Source: Trichopria drosophilae (lineage: Eukaryota; Arthropoda; Insecta; Hymenoptera; Diapriidae). Taken from it: a DNA stretch of 64,000 nt. Each line of letters starts with the position of its first letter. Positions within the stretch are counted from its first letter, which is position 1. The notes beneath the pieces are model-generated. The model made no database searches. It was not told the DNA's origin and saw only the letters and a list, made by a program, of their open reading frames with translations. Of this stretch, positions 38,071-49,724 are shown one piece after another. Position numbers and translations under genes: made by a program. The DNA lies in contig CM059582.1 in assembly GCA_030407085.1 (NCBI GenBank), positions 155,458,501-155,522,500 on the forward strand. Direction: 5' to 3'.

Positions 38071-38990
38071 GTTGTAACGAACCGTTGAACTCGACTGCGC
38101 GCGGAAGAGAAAGAGCGACGGAGAGAAAGAGGGCCGTTACAATTTCTATCGATATGCTGAATAAATAATAAAAACGGAGGATGCGATGCGCGCTTTTTCC
38201 GGCCGGTCGGACAGTTTGGATCCCAAGCCCACGTGGGATCCGAGTGCGCATCAGAAGACATGCGCGCGCAATGACAAGGCGCTGGCGCTGGTGCGCCTCT
38301 ACATGCGCAGAAGAGAGGCAACGGCGCCCTGGCCGCGCATCATGAAAATTGGGCAACAACGGGCCGAGTTCCAAGCTTTGGAGCTGCATGTGTCGCCGCA
38401 ATGGGACGTATGCGCTCCAAATTCAAATGAGGGGCAGGCTGTTAAACTCAAGTTGAGCAAATTACATTCAAATGTTTGACAGTTCCCGTCCCGATTCTCA
38501 AGAAAAAAGGAACTCGGCGACATGACTGGACAAAGGGATACTTACCGAGGTATTATAAGACCTGGTAAGTATCCCTCAAACTCTCTCTTCCACTGGACTC
38601 TCTTCTTTCCTGGACTTCCTTCTGGTAGACAACTCGCTGCCTCAATTACCGAGACCCTGGCTGCCCCGAATAAAAAGTGGGCCCACACCTCTACAGCCAG
38701 CAATAACTTCAAGAGTACCAATGGAGGTGGCGAGGACAACAAATTAACCAGGAGGATCAATTAAAGATTGACGACGGCACTCCGTTCGTCCCAGAACATC
38801 CAAGACTGCTGGTCCTCTCCCTCGTGGTCGCGAGGGAGTTTGACACCCATCCAGGGTTCACCAGGTGACAGCAGCCGAATCCACAATTATGAGACGGATG
38901 GAGGACCCGAGACAAGAGGAAAGACGCCGAGAAGAACGAAGACAATAGTAAGCCTCTTTCTCTTCCGTTCGTCAATAAATTAAATTCTTA
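38071..38990. other. GC-rich island, possibly retrotransposon LTR or leader
   Basis: This is the most GC-rich part of the window. It opens with TGTAACGAACCG and continues through CpG-rich sequence. AATAAA occurs at 38162 and 38670, and the 3' edge reads TCAATAAATTAAATT. Open frames occur in several phases on both strands, which reflects low AT rather than coding. A TGTAAC start and terminal poly(A) signals would suit an LTR or a 5' leader of a retroelement. I could not find a second copy, a primer-binding site I trust, or pol. A CpG-rich promoter/exon island is the alternative. Confidence 0.3.
38534..38576. repeat. Perfect hairpin carrying splice-donor motifs on both strands
   Basis: AGGGATACTTACC and GGTAAGTATCCCT are exact inverted repeats separated by 17 bp, within which AGGT and ACCT can also pair. 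On the plus strand the right arm reads CTG|GTAAGTAT and on the minus strand the left arm reads TCG|GTAAGTAT. Both are near-consensus 5' splice sites. Confidence 0.85.
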
Positions 38991-41902
38991 TTATATATGT
39001 AATTATTGTTCTATAATTTCGCCAACATGTATGTGTATTGATAAATAAATGTGTGTATGTGTGTGTGAGAGTGTAATCTGAATGTGTGTCCGTGATAATG
39101 TTTAATTTATTCCGCGTAAGTTATTTCGTTGACGATATGACTGATATTTTATTTATATTGACTTCGCACAAATTACCAACGACTCAATGACTAATTTTTA
39201 TTTTATTGACTCTTATTGGTTTTTATATTCGCGTTTGAAACAAGGATGTTTGGTATGAGTGCGATCTATGTCTAATGACGAATTAAATTATTTTATAAAA
39301 TTCAAAGGATCAAATATATTTTAATTGAAGTACAAATAATTATGACTTTTATTTCAGCACCAACGATTCCGATCTATAATTTTAATTTATTTATAATAAT
39401 TGATTATAATTTGACTTATTTATTTTATATGTTTGGACGATTCATAAATATTTTATACTAAACAGACTCCGAATCGTTTCATAGTTTTAAAAGCTAACGT
39501 CTAATGTTGTATTACTAAGGTTACTTTACCTCTGTAATATTATTTTGTTGGTTTTAATGTAAAAGCGTATGTATATGGTCTGGGTACTATTGATTTTATT
39601 TTACCTATGGCTCAATAAATACAACTAATTATATCTACAAATATAAATACAAATGTAGTCACATAATGAACAAATGAAGATAGAATTGTTGAAATACAAT
39701 TTCAATTTTTCTAACTGAATTGCTGACAATGTCAAAAACATCTCTGCCCCGTTTAGAATTATTGCAAATTAAGTTAGAAACTTGGTGGTGGGTATCACAT
39801 GGCCTTAATTATATATGACCACCTTTATGTGTACGTCCAGTGGATGTTCACATGTGTTTGGACATTGGATCTTGCTTATGTTCCTTTTTGTCCTAGATCA
39901 ATAATCGATAAATGGACGAAATATGTATATCTACTGAATATCCACTGCTGATTGGGATGTAAAACATAACATTATAATCGTATGACATATGTATAACAAC
40001 ATTAACTTTAATTAATAACTCAACTTTGAAGGTATAGTTTATGAAACAAATTCCTTATCATTAGTTTAATTGGAAATGACAATTATACTAAAGTAAATGA
40101 TAATATTGGGCCCTATAGATTTCCAAAAATATCGACTGGAACTCTTTGCGTTTAAATAAAAGAGGATTAAGTTATGCCAAATAACATTTGTTAAAAATTA
40201 GTGGATATCACGGTTGGGCAAAATTAATTGTAAGTGACCCAGCCATATTCTTATGGAAATTGGGTAGATCTCAGCGTCCTGATTAAAAATGTCTAAGTGG
40301 CACCAAGTCTAAAAATCGATGTATTTCGACTTACGAAGCGTCTCAAGTATACCCCATTTTAAAAAAATAATTAGCTGTGTACAGCTGAATTAGCTTGAAC
40401 TTACTGGGTTAAGATCGGTATGCATGTGACCCAGAAACGTATCTCCACGCACCACCCGATACCCCTGGTGCTACTGATGGCTCAGGTCGCCGATGAAGGA
40501 TGTGGTTTGCGACGTTCTATATATATAAACGAATTTTCATATCTAATTTTTCTGATCAAAAAATGTCATTTATAAAATTCCATAAATACATAGAATACTT
40601 TCCAGCTACAGAAGACTCCTTTTGTTTTATTTTCGCTATGTTACGCATTTAATTACATATTTTGTTATTTGAAAATGTTCATAACTCACCGGTAAAAGTT
40701 AATATATTTAAAGAGGTATTGCTTATTAAATATGGAACAATTACTTCTCTTCGTAGAACGTCTTAGCCAAAAGAATGCTAATATTTATGTGGTTTTATTA
40801 ATCTGCGGACGACAATATTTTTTAAAATGAATTAAATAATATTAAAAAGAAACCTACAATTGAACAAAAAATTCAAAATAATTTTCTTTTTGTAACCACA
40901 TTTTAGTTGGTGCAAATTTCCGTTAAATTATTGTCATAATTTTAAATTAATAAAAATTACAGTTTTACAATAACATTTTGAATTAGTGTATTAATGTTCG
41001 TAGTATATTGTGCACAAAAAGAGATTAATAGTTCAGTTTTAATCATATTTGTAGGATTGAAAAGTGGATTTTCTTTTGCTTGTGGATGGTTTACGATGTG
41101 TAGAATAAGTCCGTTAAAAGATGTTTGCGAGATATGTCAAATGCCTGAGTTTTAAAGGCCGCTATCTTGGTACGTCACGTATATCACAGAGGGTTTCAAA
41201 ACTTCGAACGCGTTTTTCTTACGATTTCCCAGATCGATAGACATGATGATATCTCAAAAACTAATAAGCCTGTCAAAGTGCAGCTTTGTACATGTCTGAA
41301 AGATACATATACGCTTTTAACCTCTAGCAAGAACATATTAAACTTTTACTCAATACCAAAATGATTTTTTTAATATTTTGCTTCATGTAAAAGTGTACAG
41401 CAATAAATCTTAAATGACATTGTCTAAAATGTTGTGTAATAAAAAAGTATTTACAAATGTTATGATTTATAGATAGAAAATCATATTAATCAGTAGCAGT
41501 TACCAAAATAGTAACAGGTAGCATACATGTTACAAATGTTCCCAAACCGCAAAAATACATCTTATATAGGTCTTATTTAGCTCTTAAGCTTTGACATATA
41601 AAATAAATAATATAAATGAAAAGAAAATTTCTCAAAATTATAGATTCTAGTTTTGTACCTTTACTATTAATTTATATACTTTTTACCTGCGTTTCTTTTT
41701 ACCTGAGTTTCTTTTTACCGTTTGAATATTTATATATTGAATGGTGATTACATTCCATAGAATGGGATCATGCAATAATAATACACAACTGTGATAACTG
41801 GTTAAATATCGTAAAGGCACTTATTTGGTTAAAGCTGCTTATAATCTATTAGTCTGCTTATGAAGTAAATATCGAGCAATCAAATTTTTGAATTTAATAG
41901 CA
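38991..41902. other. AT-rich stretch with a TG-rich microsatellite
   Basis: A TG-rich run at about 39048-39092 is interrupted by AGAG. The plus-strand frame at 41167-41364 has no recognised domain. Nothing else is supportable. Confidence 0.5.
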
Positions 41903-42100
41903 ACCTGGTGTCTCTGGAAGAAACACAGACAGATTTAAGACCTCAAACATAAGACCTCTTCGAGATTACGATTTTAAGAAGTCCTAAGTAAGACATCTTT
42001 AAGAGGTCGTTTTATAGATTATCAGAATTAATCCCTCTTCAAGAGGTCTTTTTGGAGATATCTTAAGACTGAGTTCTGGGGGACCACTTTAAGAGGTATG
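41903..42100. repeat. AAGACCTCTT-repeat segment, possible MITE
   Basis: It starts AACCTGGTGTCTCTGGAAGA and carries at least five copies of AAGACCTCTT or AAGAGGTCT in both orientations. CCTGG near the start recalls the other CCTGG-edged elements. A clear right terminus is lacking, so boundaries and class are uncertain. Confidence 0.4.
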
Positions 42101-43724
42101 TGTTGAATGGGTTGAAAATCTTCTGTTCCATACTGTTCGAAATTCTGAACGGAAGAATATAAATGTTATGTACTCTGTTATGTGCTGTTCTGTAAAATCA
42201 TAATTAAAAGTGAATTTTTATTAAATGGAATTACGAATTTCAAATCTAACGACTTAGAATCTTAACAATTTTCAATTCGCAATAACTAAATTCCAAAATA
42301 TTATTCCTCCGTAAAGAAGTATACATATGGAAGAGAAGCATACTTATCATTTTAATATTCAGTACTTTTCGACCGAAGTGTATGTGTATATACAGACGAT
42401 TTTTGAGATTTTCACGTACTGCGAGCATTTTATTCGCTCGTTCGAATATTACTACGTCCATATGCATTTCTTACGGTGAAATGATTGCTACTGGCATATT
42501 TATTGCAGGCATGCAGCAGAAACCGTTAGCATTTTAATCCTCCCCAATGGGATTTGTGGAATTCCGTAGTGTAGTACGATCCTTAGTATGAACATCGCGT
42601 ATGGATTTCTTAAACTAATACAACTACATTTCCATATGGTCTGGCTGAGAATGTCATGAATAATCGCCAAACTCTCCCCTATTTTTATATACATCTTTAT
42701 AATTCATCTTTTATAAATAATTTGAGGGATGAGAAGTATTTTGAAATTTTAAAAATAGCAAAAATTGGTATTTACAAGGCATTACAAATAAAGAAGAACA
42801 TTAATTTAAACACATTGTACAAAGTTCTCAAGGAAGTTCAATACAAAATAATTTTGATTTAAGACTATAATAATGATTTATTTACACGTAATAAGACACA
42901 TTGTAATTGGCTTTAATATACATTTTTTTCGAATTATTACCATGTACTACCTATTTATGACCAATAAATACTTCATAACGTTCAAAGTAATAGAAGTTTG
43001 ATATATCCCGAAGTTAAAATTTATTACGTCATAAATATCGCAGTACATGAAGTAATTTATTACTAACGAAGGCTTCCCATACTGTCTCGGCTGTAATACG
43101 CCACGTAATAGTTGATCAATCAGAATTAAACGGTAATTATTAAATAAGTATATTGCAGAAAAAATAACATAATGTTTAATAAATATATCAAGTAATTAGT
43201 AATGTTTTGAATGAAGGATATTCCTTCGGAAACTAGAGTTTAACCAAGTCACTATTCTAATTGCATTGTGATCTAGAAAAGTTGTTTATGATTTATATAT
43301 AAATTATATAAGACTTATATAGAATGTATATATTCTTCTGTATACAGTCAATTTACTCATTTGGGCATATATAATCTATACATAATTCATACATAAAACA
43401 CATGCTGTTAGTGCAAGACTATAACTTCCCAGCAAACACTGAAGGTGTCCTGTTAGGAAAATTATGTAAAGGCCCTTCAAAAAGGTGACGATCTCGATGA
43501 AATTATATGTAATTCGATTATTGTAATATCGATATAAAATATGACGTTGTAGTCTATTTATATGTTCGAGAAATTGAAAAGTCGAACTGAGATGTAAAAA
43601 ATTGACGATTGGGGTTTTTTCAGAACGTTTCGGAAGTCGTCGGGGTAGGAAGTGCACGTCGCGATCGGATCGTCACCGGTTGAACGGAATTAGTATATTA
43701 CTCAACGAGGGAGGTAAAATAAAG
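42101..43724. other. AT-rich spacer
   Basis: Contains the interspersed fragment at 43442-43481 and otherwise nothing supportable. Confidence 0.5.
43442..43481. repeat. Interspersed repeat fragment, copy 2
   Basis: AAGGTGTCCTGTTAGGAAAA, ending TAAAGGCCCTTCAAA, matches the fragment at 7390-7430 in the same orientation. Confidence 0.55.
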
Positions 43725-43795
43725 AATGTCTCAGACTGCGTGTAATTTTTACCCGAGGTGAAGCCGAGGGTGAAAAACATGTAGTCTGAGGCATT
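43725..43795. repeat. 71-bp hairpin beside the 104-bp inverted arms
   Basis: AATGTCTCAGACTGCGTGTA, continuing ATTTTTACCC, is mirrored by GGGTGAAAAACATGTAGTCT, continuing GAGGCATT. The arms are about 29 bp with a few mismatches around a 12-bp loop. It lies 35 bp outside the left 104-bp arm of the next element and may be a separate small MITE. Confidence 0.75.
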
Positions 43796-43830
43796 AATTA
43801 AACATCTTTAATACATAAATTATACATCTT

Positions 43831-45142
43831 TAATACTTCTATTTTTCTCCGATAGAAATATGCCGATTTTACCTGAATAGAAACAGGGTCCCGGCTAGGA
43901 TCCAACCGGGTTAGCCCCATTACCATACGCTCATAGCCGACTTAGATCTCAAATGCAACTAGGTTAACCTGGTTGGGTCCCTATCACGTGCCGGTCAGCG
44001 ATCCTTACCACAGGTAGCTCTCTAGCTATTATTTAACCGCGTGTTCCTGATCAGGACTATATCAGGCAGCCCGGACAAATCCCGAATGCAAATAGGGAAA
44101 CCCGGTTTGATTCCTGCCATAGCCTGATCAGCACTCCACAAGTCATTATTGCAGCTAGGGTTTCACGAGACACATTTTGGTTTCATTATAGAAATCTGTT
44201 CCTATCTAGTACATAAACAGTATTACTGATATTTCTACATATAGATCACTTCCTGCAAATTACGGTTTTTAAGACACGGTATATCAATTCATTCCGATTA
44301 ACCCGACACTCTTTATACAATAAAAAAGAAATATTTTATCATCGATATCATCCGCAGTTCTCGTAAATGGGATATACTGCCTCGTGTCATTAATTTGTTC
44401 CTGAGTTAAGAATTTCATTCCAATTTTTTCTGAGTTATTTTTAGACTTGTCCCTGATGAAGATTTTCTTAACGATTCATGAAAATTCATTATGATCTAGG
44501 AATGGTGGCCAATAATCACCGGGCATCAGTATTGAAGTTGGATTTCGGTGATTTAATTTCCTTTGTAATGCGATGTATCTTATTATTGTCGATGTCTTGA
44601 GTCAGGTCTCTTGACTCGCAGACTCATTTTACGGATTTTTCCATGAGTCGATGGTGACTTTCAACTTTTCTTCAATCCGCATCTCTATGTCTTAAACCTA
44701 TCAAATCGCGTATTTAAAACGTCGAATAATCAATTATTTAAAACGTAGGCATAATCGGAATATAACCTAACAACCAGTTAAGTCATATTTATATAAATGT
44801 TGTATTATTGTTACATAACAGTTACTTTTGTTAACGATTGGTGGAAGGGTCTTAAAATAAAACACACGATTTGATCGGCCACACGAAACTATCTCAATTT
44901 ATTCCGATCAGGAGCGGCAGTTGGTAGAGTATCGGCTTCGTAATCAGAAAACCCTGGTTCAAGCCCGGCCTCTACCAGCTGTCATTGGGACACCTCTGTA
45001 TTTGTTTATAAGTGTCTATTAACGCCAAAGCTCAGGTGATGAGCGTATGGTAATGGGGCTAACCCGGTTGGATCCTAGCCGGGACCCTGTTTCTATTCAG
45101 GTAAAATCGGCATATTTCTATCGGAGAAAAATAGAAGTATTA
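43831..45142. mobile_element. 1.3-kb composite with perfect 104-bp inverted arms
   Basis: Positions 43831-43934 and 45039-45142 are exact reverse complements over 104 bp, starting TAATACTTCTATTTTTCTCC and ending CCATTACCATACGCTCAT. Inside each arm, toward the centre, is a tRNA-like A-box region: TGGTAAGGATCG on the minus strand at 43991-44012 and TGGTAGAGTATCGG on the plus strand at 44922. Either this is a TIR transposon with captured SINE sequence, or two tRNA-derived SINEs inserted head-to-head whose tails are identical. The middle (44165-44890) is AT-rich and non-coding. Perfect arms imply recent origin or gene conversion. Confidence 0.75.
44911..45142 (+). repeat. tRNA-derived SINE-like unit
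   Basis: TGGTAGAGTATCGG (44922-44935) is a good A box and GGTTCAAGCCC (44956-44966) a perfect B box. Between them TTCGTAA looks like a seven-base anticodon loop with CGT. The acceptor and anticodon stems are not paired as in a working tRNA. TGGTAGAG and CTCTACCA (44971-44978) instead pair perfectly around the unit. The following 160 bp, including the 104-bp arm, would be the SINE body and tail. A functional tRNA is unlikely. Confidence 0.6.
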
Positions 45143-46781
45143 AAAATGTTTAATGACACCCATTTTGCATAATTTGAAAAGTTACATTATTAAAATGTAA
45201 TTGTTAATTTATTCAAAGTATGCAAAATATACCGCGTATCAGCGCAAGTGATATGAATACTTTGAAAAAAAGAATAGACGGTATTTCGACGCTATACATA
45301 AATTTAAAAAATGAGAATTAACTAAGAAGGTAATCAAAGTTTACAGGTACTGTATCATCATACTAAGATTACAGATGTCTTCTAATTTTTAATTTTCTCG
45401 AAAATTAGAAGAGAAAACGAAATAAAGTTTCGCCGTAGCAGGGTATATGTCCAGAGGGAATTTCGAGCTTCCCGATAGACACATTGTCCGTGTGACAGAG
45501 GGGGGGGGGGGTCCATGCTACCATTGCGGTCATACGTACGTGACTGGAATCGAATCAGTACTTAGACGTCCCCCAGTATTAAAAGAAAACGTTCCTATTG
45601 CTATCGAAATTCCATACATGGGCTCTTGTTCGATTAAGGTTTTTTTTTGGTTGGACCAACTGGACGTATTATTATCGTTGGTCTTCCTCTCACACGAAAA
45701 GATAGAGTTTACGGTTAGCGTGTGTGGGGTAGCTGCAAAGTGCATACGCGTACTACGACGTTAGTCATATATACATGTACGCCTGCTCGGTCGCACGAAA
45801 GCACATTACGTGAGGACGCGAGTGTGTGCGGCGAGAAGAAAAATGAGTTTGGGAACGCGTGAAAAATTAAAGTTTCCGAAGCCCATCCACTCTGGTTTCA
45901 TCACCCCGCAAGGTTTCATGCTAGACTGATCACGAACGGGGAATAAAGAATGAAATGAAAAAATTCCTTCCGTCGGTTAAGATTCGAATTTTTTGGATTA
46001 TGTGTGAAGATAAAGATGTCAAAGTACACAAGGAAATGCTTTAAACCGACTACGATAATAGCTTTTCATCAAATAACCTGTTGTACGTGTAGCGCGTAAT
46101 CATTTTTACTATTATATTTTTGAAATTACTGGAATAGATTCATTTAGAAAGGATATCATGCTATTTAATAAATTATTATATAAATGTGTAATTATAAAAT
46201 TTTATTATTCTATTATACTTAACTTGCTAACTGAATATTGCTCATTTATTACATTATTTCTCCCATAATTTCTGAATAAAAAGCTATTTTTCTATTTCTT
46301 ATTCTTTTATACCCACTCACGTTTATAATCTGGAAAATAAGAAGAAAAACTTGCTTTGCTTTGGGAGTTTGATTGGCTGTTTCCAAAATATCTGATATTA
46401 TTTTATTCAATACTTAGTTCAAGCGTTTTTATCAATTTTATACATCTGCTTGATTGAATAAAATCGGTAATATACATGGAGCATTCTACGTGAAATGTCC
46501 AAGCCAAAAAATCTGTATCACCGATCGATGTACAAATTAATTTTTTTATTCTGTATCACTCGTTCTACAAAACTCTCATGTTTGGAAAACAAATACCTGA
46601 TTATTTTTTAGAGACTTTTATTTTTTATAAGTAAACTCGGCGAATCAAGTCAGCTGCAGCAACCATATTGTTTTTAAGAATTTGAGATAGAATACAAAAA
46701 ATGTAATAATAAGTCGTTTTTAAAATCAAATCCTTCGGAATGACTTCTAGAGTTGGAAAATGGTATATTAGTTGTTAGGAA
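45143..46781. other. Spacer with a GC-balanced patch at 45.43-45.93 kb
   Basis: The patch holds a 105-codon plus-strand frame (45447-45764) opposed by a minus-strand frame. It matches no domain I know and runs through a 12-G homopolymer at 45500-45511. I regard it as non-coding. Confidence 0.35.
45500..45511. repeat. Twelve-G homopolymer
   Basis: An uninterrupted G12 run, very unusual in this AT-rich window. It could be an assembly or sequencing length-error site or a G-quadruplex-prone spot. Confidence 0.9.
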
Positions 46782-47270
46782 ATGGACGAGACATGGGATA
46801 AAGGAAAGCTTAACTATTGCCGACTCGATACTAAAGTAATAAATTTAACACGACATCAATGTGGTAAACAATATCAATGTACTATTGAATTCGCTGAGCA
46901 ACATGTTCCTAGAACAGAATTGGGGCCAATGTTCGCAAAAATGTTGAGGCTATATAAGAGTTCGTTCCTTATAATCGTCGGCTTCAAGGTCTCCCGTTGA
47001 TGAGAGATGATCGAATAAGAGCAGCAGGAGCTTACAAAACGAAATTCATAATGTCGATCTTGGAATTAAGAAGAGAACATGTCAGTATAGGTATGGAAAA
47101 AAGTATCCATCTTGGGTGCAACATAAAAGAACTGAACGATAGAATCCTCCGCAACTTATACTTTGTAGTTTAGCTGTAATGAGACAAAGTAAGGTAGCGA
47201 AACGTGCAAATGATCCAGGCATTAGAATATGTCTGAAATCCAAGTGCACTTGTTAATTACTAATTTAACT
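46782..47270 (+). pseudogene. Disrupted coding-like segment, unidentified
   Basis: Three successive plus-strand frames look protein-like but in different phases. The first is 46782-47000 (MDETWDKGKLNYCRLDTK at its start). The second is 46958-47173 (RRLQGLPLMRDDRIRAAGAY inside). The third is near 47080-47270 (YGKKYPSWVQHKRTE, a stop, then LILCSLAVMRQSKVAKRAND). The pattern fits a decayed retro-copied or transposon gene with frameshifts. I recognise no family, and chance is a real alternative. Confidence 0.2.
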
Positions 47271-47775
47271 TGCTTCTAATCATTACGTGAGCCATTTCAA
47301 CAAACTAATCGGTGTTAAGCTTAACTTTTAACTACTATGATATTTTTCAGTCCGTTTTTTAATAATAAATGGATAGTGCTACACAGGGAGGAAAAATATG
47401 AAGCCGACTTTCGAGACAACATTTTTTATGCGTTTAAGTTTTGACCAGTGGGTTAAGTTAAAGTTAATAACACTTTCTAAGCTTTCTGAAAACGGCCAGA
47501 TACAAATTAATCATTGTACCAATTCTAGAGTTATGTATGAGTTACAGATTAGGAGACGAACAGAAAATTTACGAAGACTGATTACGAAACCGATGTCAAT
47601 TTCTGAAAAATCAAAATGGCGAATCCAAGTGGCGGACCAATTTTTTTAAATTATTTGATATTCACTAGCAACTAGTTACTTGCGGATTTGAAAGCTCGCT
47701 ATTTACGAATTTGATGTAAGTTTTTTAAATTAAAAATGGAGTATCCGATATAGCAGACGAATTTTTAAATAGCTG
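47271..47775. other. AT-rich spacer
   Basis: Contains AAATGGCGAATCCAAGTGGC at about 47624, related to words near 6150 and 7265, suggesting a decayed interspersed repeat. There is no gene. Confidence 0.4.
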
Positions 47776-49019
47776 CGCAGGTAGAAATTTCCGTAGCTCG
47801 CCGGAGTTAACCACCGGCGGGGTACTGATCAAACACTGATACACAGTGCTGATTTTCGGACAGGAAGCAGTACTGCCTGCGCCACTGGTAAAGTACTAGC
47901 ACAGTACTGCTATACAGTACTGACTTTCGGAGAGGAATCAGTGCTCCCTGCACAACTGGAAAAGTACTGAACCAGTACTAACAATCAGTACTGACATGCG
48001 GAGTCGAGACAGTATCGACTTTCGGACCACATCAGTACTGACCATGTACTGGCCGTCAGTAGTCGTGATCATGAGTTAATCAGTACCGACTTCCATACCA
48101 CATCAGTAGATACCATGTACTGGCAGTCAGTAGTCATGATCATGAGTTAATCAGTACCGACTTTCCTACCAAATCAGTACTGACATTCGGAGTCGAGTCA
48201 GTATTGACTTCGGTACTATAATAGTATTGGCCCAGCACTCAAAATCAATGATAATGTCCGAAACGAAATTAATATTAATATCAATTCTATTCGATATAAT
48301 TTGTAGTCAAATTACTTTCAAAATATATTTTTCGAATAATAAATACACAAACGCGATGTTCTACTTAAAAGTCAAATACGTTAGTAATATGAAATGAAAG
48401 GATAAAATATTACAGATATATAACAGTTCTAGACGTATTAATAACAATATAAGGAAAACAATGAAATACAAATCATTATATTTTGCGTAACATAGAAAAA
48501 ACACTATATATGTTTATATATTATTATGTGACAAATTGTATAATATTAAAATCATATTAAGAGTGTGAAAATTTGTTAATCGTCGGGTGCTATATTAGTA
48601 TTCTACCCAAAACGGGTAACCGTATCATGCGAGCGTAGCTTATTGGTTAGGTTTTATATACATAGAAATTTTCCCAATAACAAATATTTTATATCATATA
48701 ATTTATATAAGATTTATTTGGGCTGCATCCTGAATTGTATTGTACATATGGATATCAATGATCGCGAACGCATTTCTAGTCAGTACTGGTCGATTACTAA
48801 TTTCGTACTCGCAAGCAGTACCGGACCAGTACTAATTCAGTACTGATTTCCAGTACTGTAGGTCAATACTGGTCCGGTACTGGTCTACTCCGGCAGTCAG
48901 TACTCGAGAGCGTTACCAGTAGGGGTTAGGCCATTACTAATTGGGTACTGGCGGTCAGTACTCAACTCCGGCAGTCAGTACTGAGTCAGTACTCTGCCGG
49001 TGGTCAATTTCTACTTGGG
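47776..49019. mobile_element. 1.24-kb element with CAGTACTG subterminal repeats
   Basis: The left edge CGCAGGTAGAAATTTCC and right edge CAATTTCTACTTGGG are relatives of the CCCTGGTAGAAATT terminus. ACCACCGGCG then GTACTG near the left end pairs with CAGTACTCTGCCGGTGGT at the right end; the left arm has an extra insert of about 18 bp. Both flanks (47815-48220 and 48778-49010) are packed with the palindrome CAGTACTG or partial copies. The central part (about 48225-48775) is plain AT-rich DNA. No transposase is encoded. Confidence 0.8.
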
Positions 49020-49724
49020 TGATTGCGTTTGCGTGAGACGTATTACTTGTTTTTTTTTTTAAGAAATAATTAAAAAGATCTGAAAAAACGCATATCATAA
49101 TATTGTATAAACAGTTTTATTTGATGTTCACTTATAATAGAGGTTATGTCAGCTTTTAAGCTCAGATCACAGTAATAAATTCAAAAACATTGTCCAACCT
49201 GGGTGATGCTGATTCAAGTCTTCCCGATTTCCTTTACTGTTTTAACTATATTTTGTTGTTTATATGGCAGTTAGGGAGATTACATAACATATATTAACTT
49301 CTAAAAACAAAATTCTCCTGATCCCCATTGTATGTCCGCGATCGCGAAGTTTTAAAAAGCATGAACCAGAAATTCAATGTTTAGACCTTGCGTATGTGGA
49401 ATTTTAAGCTTTCAGGCATTTTTTTGTTCCAATTCTTATTGAAAATGTATCATTACAAAGTAGAAGTTTACAAGGCCTTAGTTTAAGAAAAGAATGGCCA
49501 TATCTTTTTTATTTTCATTTTTTTTGCAATTCTGACTGGAGACTCTGAAAGAACGATTTTGGTATCGTAAGAAAGAGATCTACTAAATGTATGATTTACC
49601 TAAAATTATAAAGAACTTTCGCGTTGAGAATTGGGTTAACAATGTCACCCCTGTCCTTAAGGTAGCTAGACCCCAAGATATCATATGTTAGCGAAAATAA
49701 TTTAATAACACTTCCAGGAATTGC
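49020..49724. other. AT-rich spacer
   Basis: Nothing recognised. Confidence 0.5.

Noticed and set aside
44911..44981. Functional tRNA-Thr (CGT) gene
   Set aside because: Boxes and anticodon loop look right, but acceptor and anticodon stems do not pair and the unit continues into a repeated tail, so it is SINE-like.
45447..45764. 105-codon plus frame
   Set aside because: Runs through a G12 homopolymer, overlaps an opposite-strand frame and has no family resemblance.
47815..49010. CRISPR-like array from the CAGTACTG repeats
   Set aside because: Repeats are 8-bp palindromes at irregular spacing inside a TIR element of a eukaryotic genome.
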